The notes below the pieces were generated by a model, which saw only the letters and a list, made by a program, of their open reading frames with translations, was not told the origin of the DNA and made no database searches. Source: an uncultured Pedobacter sp. (lineage in GTDB: Bacteria > Bacteroidota > Bacteroidia > Sphingobacteriales > Sphingobacteriaceae). Taken from it: a DNA stretch of 11,458 nt. Of the stretch, positions 6,108 through 11,458 are shown in pieces (the first letter of the stretch is position 1; each line of letters begins with the position of its first letter). The stretch covers positions 1 through 11,458 of the forward strand of contig CALLKE010000228.1 of NCBI GenBank assembly GCA_938008555.1, written 5' to 3'. The position numbers and the translations under genes are program-made.

Positions 6108-6673
6108 GGTTTAATTAATTGATATGTTTTACCGGCTAGTTTGTAATAATCGATTAAGGAGTGGCACTCTGCCCAGAGGCCACTATGTGACCAAATGGGA
6201 ATGTCAGCGGGAACATATATCTCAAAATCGACTCCTTGATCGCCATAGCTGAGGCGGTTGTGCAGGTACAGCTTTGTTAAATATTTTGGCTTCTTTTCGT
6301 CTGCTCGAAAGATGTAAGTCCAATCTCGCTTGGGGCCATCTTTAATTCGAATTCGCTCTGCGGCACCATCGAAGCGGTCATTGAGTACCTTTTCGAGATA
6401 AACTACCTGCCCAGTGTGATCCATCTGGTAGTTGACGCGGTGTCGGTACACCAAAAATTCCATATAAAGGCGCTTCACCGGGGCTATTAGCGTATGCATC
6501 CAGCCAATCATGCGATGCTTGCGCTCCAGGTGAGGCAGATGCATGTCCTGTTTGCGCAAGCTGAATGGCAGCAGCATGTTTACTAAGCGCTGATAATCGA
6601 GGCGAAACAGTGCTGGATTCGCGCGTTCATCTGCGTCAGCAAATGCCGTATTTATAGTTTGTTGCTCGCTCAT
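6104..6673 (-). CDS. Unrecognised tail protein in the gpI-like position
   Basis: A 189-residue protein that I do not recognise by motif. It lies between the gpJ-like wedge protein and the fibre gene, where myophages with P2-like order encode the gpI-type tail/baseplate connector, so a baseplate-to-fibre linker is a reasonable inference. Visible features: an acidic N-terminus (SEQQTINTAFADADERANP), a block rich in His, Met and Arg (KQDMHLPHLERKHRMIGWMHTL), and an aromatic/charged middle (YMEFLVYRHRVNYQM). No signal peptide or membrane segment is apparent. I chose ATG 6673, which overlaps the preceding stop as ATGA; a longer GTG frame from 6697 adds eight residues inside the upstream gene. The downstream end overlaps the fibre start, also as ATGA. 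Confidence 0.65.
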   Translation of the reverse strand: MSEQQTINTAFADADERANPALFRLDYQRLVNMLLPFSLRKQDMHLPHLERKHRMIGWMHTLIAPVKRLYMEFLVYRHRVNYQMDHTGQVVYLEKVLNDRFDGAAERIRIKDGPKRDWTYIFRADEKKPKYLTKLYLHNRLSYGDQGVDFEIYVPADIPIWSHSGLWAECHSLIDYYKLAGKTYQLIKP

Positions 6674-7566
6674 GATTGGTAGGTTTGATGGGTGCACGAC
6701 TCGCCCGTTCCTTCTAGCAGTGTGGTATGGCTCGGGATGTAATTGATCTTTAAGTCATCGTCATCGATGCGCAAATAGCCGCCATCTGGGATGTAACGAA
6801 CAGGAATACATTCCTCTTTTCGGCTTCCATACATGGCTGATGCATGGCGTATTTGTGGGATGACTACACCAGACGTTTCTTGCAATCGGTCGGTTAGGGT
6901 GGCTAGTACAAAAGCGCCGTTGAAAGGTAAACTGCGCAAATAAGCTTTTATAGTGTCATTCACCGGCTTGATGCTTGCCCCATCCAAACGTCCACCTTGT
7001 GCGTCGAGCACCATTGCATCATAATAAATATCGATGTGCATTTTCAAACGATCAGGCGGTAGTGAATCGACTAATAACTTTACCCCGGCATCCTTAATCG
7101 ACTGCATGTACCGATTGAATGCCCCCAATTCATCTGGGTTTGCTTTCGAAAGCGCTTGCAACTCGCCGTTCACTTCTTTGGCAGCTTTGATACGCACCCA
7201 GCCATTCTTTTTGTTTTCGACGATGGCTACGTGTTTGACGATGCGACTTTTAGCTACATCCAGGTGGTTTACACCCGAATTGTCGTAGCAATCGCTGCCT
7301 GGTTTGAGTTCTTTGCCAAATTGAAAAGCCTCGGCCTTAGCCTTATACCAAAGCAAATTGTGCGGCTTTTTGGTCAGTAGTATTTGATCGACTTCTCTTT
7401 TGTGGATGTCGAACAGATTCTCCAGTGCCCAAATGGACGTGGCAGTGACGTAAGTCCACAAGCGCCAAATGGCTGTTTTGCTGGTGCTGTTGAGGACCTC
7501 TAGCCCAGGTGTTCGTTCTTTTTCAGTAATGATTTCTTTTTGTATGTCTGTTATGCTGCGTGCCAT
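6670..7566 (-). CDS. gpJ-like baseplate wedge protein
   Basis: This 298-residue protein resembles Bacteroidota phage proteins at the gpJ position, which form the baseplate wedge. The N-terminal helical part (IWRLWTYVTATSIWALENLFDIHKREVD, about 33-60) is characteristic of that group, and similar sequences are often mislabelled as nucleotidyltransferases in databases. A helical/charged middle and the C-terminal third (KPVNDTIKAYLRSLPFNGAFVLATLTDRLQETSGVV, about 200-235) fit the gpJ C-terminal domain, where a V/I-rich helix is followed by a Gly-Val turn. The family call is from recall of these proteins, so it is moderately sure. Its stop overlaps the next start as ATGA, and a 40-base gap separates it from the LysM gene upstream. 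Confidence 0.72.
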   Translation of the reverse strand: MARSITDIQKEIITEKERTPGLEVLNSTSKTAIWRLWTYVTATSIWALENLFDIHKREVDQILLTKKPHNLLWYKAKAEAFQFGKELKPGSDCYDNSGVNHLDVAKSRIVKHVAIVENKKNGWVRIKAAKEVNGELQALSKANPDELGAFNRYMQSIKDAGVKLLVDSLPPDRLKMHIDIYYDAMVLDAQGGRLDGASIKPVNDTIKAYLRSLPFNGAFVLATLTDRLQETSGVVIPQIRHASAMYGSRKEECIPVRYIPDGGYLRIDDDDLKINYIPSHTTLLEGTGESCTHQTYQS

Positions 7567-7606
7567 GACTATGATTAATATGATTTAATGCGGTGATTTT
7601 TTTGAT

Positions 7607-7906
7607 TCAGGCAATTTTTAACGATACCCACACTTGCATCGACCCAATACCACCAAACTCGTGCAAGGCGTTGATGCCGGTGGATGGGATGACATTTCGA
7701 TCGGCAATAGCGGCGACTACGTATCGGTTGATGTGTTCCGTTTTACTGAGTTTGGGTAAGCCGACGATGCTATTAGCTGGCAGCTCATCCGTCAGACTCA
7801 AGCCCGATTGCATCGCGATTTCAAAAGCGGCCTCTGTCGAGCCAAAATGATGGGCAGCTACATCTAGCAATGTCTGTCCTTCTTGTATTTTATAATTGTT
7901 TTGCAT
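7607..7906 (-). CDS. LysM-domain tail protein (gpX-like)
   Basis: A 99-residue protein beginning with a LysM domain: NYKIQEGQTLLDVAAHHFGS, then EIAMQSGLSLTDELPANSIVGLP, which spans about residues 4-52. In contractile tails, LysM proteins (gpX-like in P2, Afp7-like in related systems) bind the hub or tube-to-baseplate junction; some also bind peptidoglycan. The rest of the protein has no clear motif. Its ATG (7906) lies inside the gp25-like gene, and the two frames overlap by 17 bases (7890-7906), suggesting coupled translation. It sits after gp25 and before gpJ rather than next to the tape measure, a different order from many P2-like tails. Confidence 0.75.
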   Translation of the reverse strand: MQNNYKIQEGQTLLDVAAHHFGSTEAAFEIAMQSGLSLTDELPANSIVGLPKLSKTEHINRYVVAAIADRNVIPSTGINALHEFGGIGSMQVWVSLKIA

Positions 7907-8174
7907 CGATGATGATTCCTTTCTCGGTGATTTGTAAATGATCTAGTTTGAATCCGTCGGCCTGGAGCTGCACGGCGATGGTTCGCTTGAGGAAGCCATC
8001 GACCAATCCGTTTTGCGAGAGTGGAAGGCCCACGCCTGCTTCGGGGTTTTCCTTCCATTGGCCGGGTAGGCTGGTTAGCAACAGCTCGATATGCTGGTGA
8101 TGACTATTGCCTACCTGCCAGTCGCCTTGCTCGATTAGAAGGTTGCTGTCCTGGTTTAATAAAATATCTTTCAT
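7890..8174 (-). CDS. gp25/gpW-like baseplate wedge protein
   Basis: A 94-residue protein of the T4 gp25 / P2 gpW group, a small baseplate wedge protein that helps to start sheath assembly. In the sequence, LLNQDSNLLIEQGDWQVGNS is followed by QHIELLLTSLPGQWKENPEAGVGL and the C-terminal LQADGFKLDHLQITEKG, an order seen in Bacteroidota homologues. The family is small and variable, so the call leans on these patterns and on the neighbours (spike on one side, LysM and gpJ on the other). Its ATG begins directly after the TAA of the spike gene with no gap. It overlaps the LysM gene by 17 bases at its 3' end. Confidence 0.75.
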   Translation of the reverse strand: MKDILLNQDSNLLIEQGDWQVGNSHHQHIELLLTSLPGQWKENPEAGVGLPLSQNGLVDGFLKRTIAVQLQADGFKLDHLQITEKGIIIDAKQL

Positions 8175-8666
8175 TTAAGCTTCTTTTAAAAAGTTATTAA
8201 AGCGTTTTTGAATGGCTGTTAATTCAATCTTTTTAGTTGGTTCAAGTGTACAGGTGCCTGCACTTGATAAATAGGTTATCTCTTGAAGCGTCTTCAGTAA
8301 ATCATCCATTAGTTTCTTTAGCGTCTCGTCCTTCTCACCCTTCTTTTTGAGCAAAAAACCGTCTTTGTCTATAGAAAATTCCACTTTGTCAATCGTTAGT
8401 TTCACCAAATCGACCTTGCTTAGCCCACAAATGCAAGCATGATGTTTACTCAAAAACACCACCAATACATGGCTGTTTTCGGCTGGATAGGCACACAAAC
8501 CATCTGCCTCATCGAGATAGAAAGGCACTTCGAAAAGTTCTGCCGAGCCATCTACAGGAATTACATCGCAGCATTTATTATCTTGATCGACTCGATGAAC
8601 CCTGCACACTTTGGCATAGAGTTGCTCGCCGGTGTCCACTAGCTTTTGTAAGTTTTTGATAATCAT
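8175..8666 (-). CDS. gpV-like baseplate spike protein (OB-fold)
   Basis: A 163-residue protein that fits the baseplate spike family. The N-terminal half (LYAKVCRVHRVDQDNKCCDV to SHVLVVFLSKHHACICGLSKVD) looks like the OB-fold domain of gpV/gp5-type spikes. A short beta segment with DKVEFSIDKDGFLLKKKGEKD follows, then a helical tail (LKKLMDDLLKTLQEITYLS ... IQKRFNNFLKEA). The length is shorter than spikes that have a long beta-helix. It contains several Cys (about 21, 32-33, 58, 78 and 80), possibly metal-binding or simply conserved. The start ATG overlaps the hub stop as ATGA, and the next gene starts right after its stop. A short spike may need a separate PAAR-like tip, which I do not see in the window. 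Confidence 0.68.
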   Translation of the reverse strand: MIIKNLQKLVDTGEQLYAKVCRVHRVDQDNKCCDVIPVDGSAELFEVPFYLDEADGLCAYPAENSHVLVVFLSKHHACICGLSKVDLVKLTIDKVEFSIDKDGFLLKKKGEKDETLKKLMDDLLKTLQEITYLSSAGTCTLEPTKKIELTAIQKRFNNFLKEA

Positions 8667-9691
8667 TTCTTTTCTACTTTTAATGGTGGCCCTAATTCTA
8701 TTTTTTGTCGATAACCGCTGGTGCCAAAATTGATCTCCACTTTCTTGATCAAATAATCGCCCTGGTTACCATCGCTGATTTCGATGTGTGCGCCCTCGCA
8801 TTTGTGTACTGCCGGTTCGCCAAATGTTTCGATGCTGCCTTGATAGCCCGTGTATTTGTAGCGTGCCAAGGCTTTTTCGGCAAATAGTTTGAGGGCATCG
8901 TAACCGATGTTATTAGCAAAAACCTGGATTTCTTCGCCGTCTTTGTCACCCATGGATACTTCCGAGCGTCTGTTTTTGCGATCCACAGATGTGGCCTTTA
9001 CTTTCAGTTTGATGTCTTCAGCTCGGCGGTATTCTAATTCCTCACTGATGATGTTTTTACTGTGGATGAAGGATTCCTTCTTTTTAATATCATACGTATA
9101 ATCGTAGCCCACAAACAGCACCGACTCATTGCCTATCTGACGGAAGTAGGCTTTCAGGCCCCGCTCACGTTTCAGTTCATTTAGCTCTTGGGCGATGGTT
9201 GGCCGCGTGATCCGGTACTTGCCTAATTCAATATCATTGTCAATTAATCGATACTTAATTTTAGTTCCTTCCAGCAGAAACCCAATTAACTCCTTCAATT
9301 TCGCTCTGGGAAATCCCCTTTGTTTAGCCGGTTCCAGCTTGAGTAAAAACATCCCATCCTCACATTCTATTTTTATCGGTGCCTTAGCATCCACCCGACG
9401 TACATAACCCGCAAAACGAATTTTCAAATCGCTATCCGATGGAGCCATACCTGGTGGAGTATAGCCCAGCTTCACCGTAATTTGATCGCCTCGTTTAATT
9501 GGCGGAATGTAGTTCGGCGCTTCGTTCTCCTTTTGTTTCGGCACACCTTGCAAGCGGATTTTTTTGGGCAATTCAATCACGCAGGTGTCGGTCAAGCTTT
9601 CCGTATCCTCCACGATGGTGCAGCTCGACAGGGTATCAAACACCCAAGTTTGTTCGCCCTGGATGGTTACTTCGGAGCGTAGTTTTAGCAT
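8663..9691 (-). CDS. gpD-like baseplate hub protein (late control D family)
   Basis: A 342-residue protein of the phage late control gene D family, the baseplate hub (gp27-like) that surrounds the spike. The N-terminal region has the hub pattern: LRSEVTIQGEQTWVFDTLSS, then LTDTCVIELPKKIRL, RGDQITVKLGY with a turn, and RFAGYVRRVDAKAPIKIECED followed by GMFLLKL. The rest (YKYTGYQGSIETFGEPAVHKCEGAHIEI ... GDYLIKKVEINFGTSGYRQKIELGPPL) fits the C-terminal hub domain with a domain that presents the tail to the spike. Start ATG 9691 overlaps the stop of the upstream gene by 7 bases. It is followed by the spike gene, matching the gpD-gpV order in Bacteroidota contractile tails. Family assignment is sound; residue-level function is inferred. 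Confidence 0.78.
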   Translation of the reverse strand: MLKLRSEVTIQGEQTWVFDTLSSCTIVEDTESLTDTCVIELPKKIRLQGVPKQKENEAPNYIPPIKRGDQITVKLGYTPPGMAPSDSDLKIRFAGYVRRVDAKAPIKIECEDGMFLLKLEPAKQRGFPRAKLKELIGFLLEGTKIKYRLIDNDIELGKYRITRPTIAQELNELKRERGLKAYFRQIGNESVLFVGYDYTYDIKKKESFIHSKNIISEELEYRRAEDIKLKVKATSVDRKNRRSEVSMGDKDGEEIQVFANNIGYDALKLFAEKALARYKYTGYQGSIETFGEPAVHKCEGAHIEISDGNQGDYLIKKVEINFGTSGYRQKIELGPPLKVEKK

Positions 9692-10245
9692 AAATCCTCC
9701 TTCAGTTTAATCTCATAGGCCGTATCGCTCAGGCAACACATCGTGAAAGTTTGGCGATTGCTATGCGTCTCCTGGTTAAAACCATAGCTTTTTACAATCA
9801 GGTTCGTAATGCCAAACAGACTCAAAAAGGTATCGTCGCCCACCAGCAGGGAGTCGTTAATGGTAAGGAAACTCATCAAGTTTTCTAGCTCACTCTTAGG
9901 ATACGCATCGCATTCGGAGCTAATGGCTGCAGCAATTTCTACTTGGTAGTCGCCATCGTTGATGTATTCTTTGATCGTTCCATTTCGGCCTTGAAGGGCA
10001 GTTTGTACGATGTTTTTTTCCATTGTCACCATGCAAATACACTCTTTGAGCTCCAGTTTCTGCCCATCTGCTTTTTTCAGAGTGAGGCTTATTAGGGTTG
10101 GAATACCTACCCAATCTGAGCTCCCAGAAGTGGATACTTCGGGCAAGTCGGTAGCCAAAGGCGGGTGGTATAAACCCGGCGCTAAGGGCAAAAAGGTGCG
10201 CATCACCACGCTACTGCTAGTGAGCAATGTGTTTATTGGAATCAT
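9685..10245 (-). CDS. DUF6046-like tail/baseplate protein
   Basis: A 186-residue protein that resembles the DUF6046 group of Bacteroidota phage proteins, seen in particular in the segment CMVTMEKNIVQTALQGRNGT followed by IKEYINDGDYQVEI (about 68-100). A role at the tube or baseplate interface is inferred from position, between the tape measure and the hub; gpU/gp53-like connectors sit in comparable places. The N-terminus (TLLTSSSVVMRTFLPLAPGL) has a hydrophobic stretch but not a clear signal peptide. The ATG at 10245 begins 2 bases after the tape-measure stop, and its 3' end overlaps the hub start by 7 bases. The DUF identity is from recall and is not certain. Confidence 0.6.
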   Translation of the reverse strand: MIPINTLLTSSSVVMRTFLPLAPGLYHPPLATDLPEVSTSGSSDWVGIPTLISLTLKKADGQKLELKECICMVTMEKNIVQTALQGRNGTIKEYINDGDYQVEIAAAISSECDAYPKSELENLMSFLTINDSLLVGDDTFLSLFGITNLIVKSYGFNQETHSNRQTFTMCCLSDTAYEIKLKEDLC

Positions 10246-10247
10246 GT

Positions 10248-11417
10248 TTAGGTGGCTAAATTGTAATCGTTAACGGCTAGTAATAGTGCTTCGGCTACGG
10301 CATCTTTAATGCGCTCTTTGCTCTCGGGCAGGCGTTCTACTTTGACGATTAGCGTTTCTACTAGTTTATTGATCGTGAGGCTACGGTTACCGCCAGGGGC
10401 TCTTGATGTGCCGTCTCCACTCAGGCCTTCTGATTTAGCGGATGATTTTTTGGCTGAATGAGCTGCTGCTGCGCCGAAACCTTTTAAGTTTCCTTTACCG
10501 GTTTCTAGTTTAGGCACGCCGGGTAGGAGGCTGATTTTTTCGTCTTCCTCACCCTCTTCTTTTGCTTTTTTCTTTTTTGATTCATCGAATGAAACACCTC
10601 CTTTTTGTGTTCCTATACCCCAAGCTTGCTTGATTTCTTTCCACATATGGTCTGGGAAAAGCTTATTCCAAAGCTCAATGATTGGCACAAAAAGTGATTT
10701 CATGGCTGACCATATTTTTTCAAAAAGGCCACAAATGAAATTCCAAAGACCAACAAATGCACCAGCAATAGGCTGCACAATCCAGGTATCAATAAAGCCA
10801 GCAAAACTTGAGAACATCCCCTTAAAGCTCTGCCAAAGGCCACTGAGAAAATTGCAGATCGTCGTCCAAGCACTTTGTACCCCCGCTACCATACCGGTCC
10901 AAACGCTACTAGCCGTCTGGCCAATCCAGCTGAAAATGCCCACAATAAAATTCCCAATGGCTGCAAAAACAGGTTTTATGGTGCCATTCCAAAAATTATT
11001 CGCCATGGCACCCAGCTTACCAAATACCATTTTGCTTACCTCCCAAATGCCATACATGATTTCTCTAAATCGCCTACAGTTTTCCCAGAGGTATATCACT
11101 GCTGCCGTCACTGCAGCTACAGCGACGGCAATCCAGCCGAGCACGGGAATATTGGCTACGGCGAGGGAAAATGTTCGTACTGCTCCTGTGGCCCAGAAGA
11201 AGGCATTGCGTAGGCCACGGATGGATTTAGAAAATACGCGAGAGGTTTTACTCGCGATGAGTTGCCATTGAGCGAAGAGGCGGGTTTGGAGGGTGCCATT
11301 AAAGATGGAAATAGTGAAAGATTTGATAGCACGTATAGCTGATCGAAAGTTTTGCACAGATGCGCCGACAAAAGTACTAACTACATTTACCCCAGATGCA
11401 AATTGGAGACTGTACAC
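10248..11417 (-). CDS. Tail tape measure protein, C-terminal part (5' region disrupted)
   Basis: About 389 residues of the C-terminal part of a tape measure protein, which sets tail length and lies in the tail tube. Visible: a hydrophobic segment (NIPVLGWIAVAVAAVTAA, residues 89-106), then Trp-rich amphipathic helical blocks (about 120-255; FWNGTIKPVF, FSWIGQTASSVW, LWNFICGLFEKIW), a Lys/Glu-rich linker (280-294), and a Gly/Ser-rich segment before the C-terminus. Intact proteins are usually 600 residues or more, so the 5' part is missing. The frame starts only at a GTG (11417) with an in-frame TGA at 11427-11429. Because natural-looking protein continues up to about residue 3 and then meets IS-like DNA, the gene is probably interrupted there rather than short. 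It is the first visible gene of the minus-strand tail operon. Confidence 0.7.
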   Translation of the reverse strand: MYSLQFASGVNVVSTFVGASVQNFRSAIRAIKSFTISIFNGTLQTRLFAQWQLIASKTSRVFSKSIRGLRNAFFWATGAVRTFSLAVANIPVLGWIAVAVAAVTAAVIYLWENCRRFREIMYGIWEVSKMVFGKLGAMANNFWNGTIKPVFAAIGNFIVGIFSWIGQTASSVWTGMVAGVQSAWTTICNFLSGLWQSFKGMFSSFAGFIDTWIVQPIAGAFVGLWNFICGLFEKIWSAMKSLFVPIIELWNKLFPDHMWKEIKQAWGIGTQKGGVSFDESKKKKAKEEGEEDEKISLLPGVPKLETGKGNLKGFGAAAAHSAKKSSAKSEGLSGDGTSRAPGGNRSLTINKLVETLIVKVERLPESKERIKDAVAEALLLAVNDYNLAT

Positions 11418-11458
11418 TGAACTGTGTCAAGGTTAAAAAGCGATCAAAAAAGCTAATT
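11406..11458. mobile_element. Probable terminal end of an insertion sequence (IS256-like?) in the tape measure gene
   Basis: From about 11406 the sequence changes from the tape-measure frame to GAGACTGTACACTGAACT followed by GTGTCAAGG, a pattern that resembles the terminal inverted repeats of IS256-group elements in Bacteroidota (an outer GA(G)nTGT block and an inner CTGTGTCAA block). On the minus strand a short frame from the edge (ISFFDRFLTLTQF) or a seven-codon frame ending in TAA could be the end of a transposase. The other end, the transposase body and the target-site duplication lie outside the window, so this is an inference. Confidence 0.45.

Noticed and set aside
10630..11271. A 213-codon plus-strand reading frame opposite the tape measure gene
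   Set aside because: It is antisense to a convincing tape measure protein, has no recognisable domain, and is of the kind expected as a shadow of biased codon use.
11369..11376. A TACTTTTG promoter-like word on the minus strand inside the tape measure frame
   Set aside because: It lies within coding sequence just after the IS-like end. It may be chance, and no -33 element or downstream start supports it.
3988..11417. Type VI secretion or Afp/PVC-type injection system instead of a phage tail
   Set aside because: Neither can be excluded, but no AAA ATPase, sheath genes, toxin cargo or T6SS membrane genes are in the window, and the tape measure plus collar-type fibres fit a phage or tailocin tail better.
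1..11458. CRISPR array or toxin-antitoxin system
   Set aside because: No regularly spaced short repeats and no small paired toxin/antitoxin genes were seen; the only tandem repeats are in the fibre genes.

Overview
The window looks like a Bacteroidota chromosome fragment. Two things point there: TAnnTTTG-type -7 promoter elements next to gene starts (the 11-mer ATTACTTTTGC occurs twice, divergently), and a tail-gene set whose proteins resemble those of Bacteroidota contractile-tail prophages. I cannot name the genus. The left third (about 1-3070) is A+T-rich host sequence. The right part (about 3138-11458) is, by eye, richer in G+C and entirely on the minus strand.

Region 1 (1-349) is mainly a divergent intergenic region, with a possible 5' end of a leftward gene at the edge. 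Region 2 (350-3070, plus strand) is a compact, apparently co-transcribed group: a [2Fe-2S] ferredoxin of the ISC type (Fdx), IscX, a KdsC-type HAD phosphatase and a sodium:solute symporter (SSS family). The first two belong to Fe-S cluster assembly, the third to Kdo (LPS sugar) synthesis, and the fourth is a transporter of unknown substrate.

Region 3 (3071-3137) is a short convergent gap with a long, interrupted inverted repeat, probably a terminator. It marks the junction between host genes and a phage-like gene block.

Region 4 (3138-11458, minus strand; transcription runs from right to left) is the late part of a contractile tail or prophage module. In transcription order: tape measure protein (5' part missing), a DUF6046-like protein, a gpD-like baseplate hub, a gpV-like OB-fold spike, a gp25/gpW-like wedge protein, a LysM (gpX-like) protein, a gpJ-like wedge protein, an unrecognised protein in the gpI position, two tail-fibre/collar proteins with related C-termini, and a D12-class DNA adenine methyltransferase. 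Most genes abut or overlap by ATGA-type junctions, which suggests tight translational coupling for building the baseplate. Capsid, sheath, tube, portal, integrase and lysis genes are not in the window, so phage, tailocin or other injection system cannot be told apart here.

At the right edge the tape-measure frame is broken: an in-frame stop appears just upstream of its first possible start, and the DNA there resembles the terminal repeat of an insertion sequence. The tail module is therefore probably damaged, or at least carries an IS in its tape measure gene. I found no clear sign of a wholly new system. The most notable points are the IS-interrupted tape measure, the paralogous fibre genes with modular repeats, and the terminal methyltransferase cargo gene.
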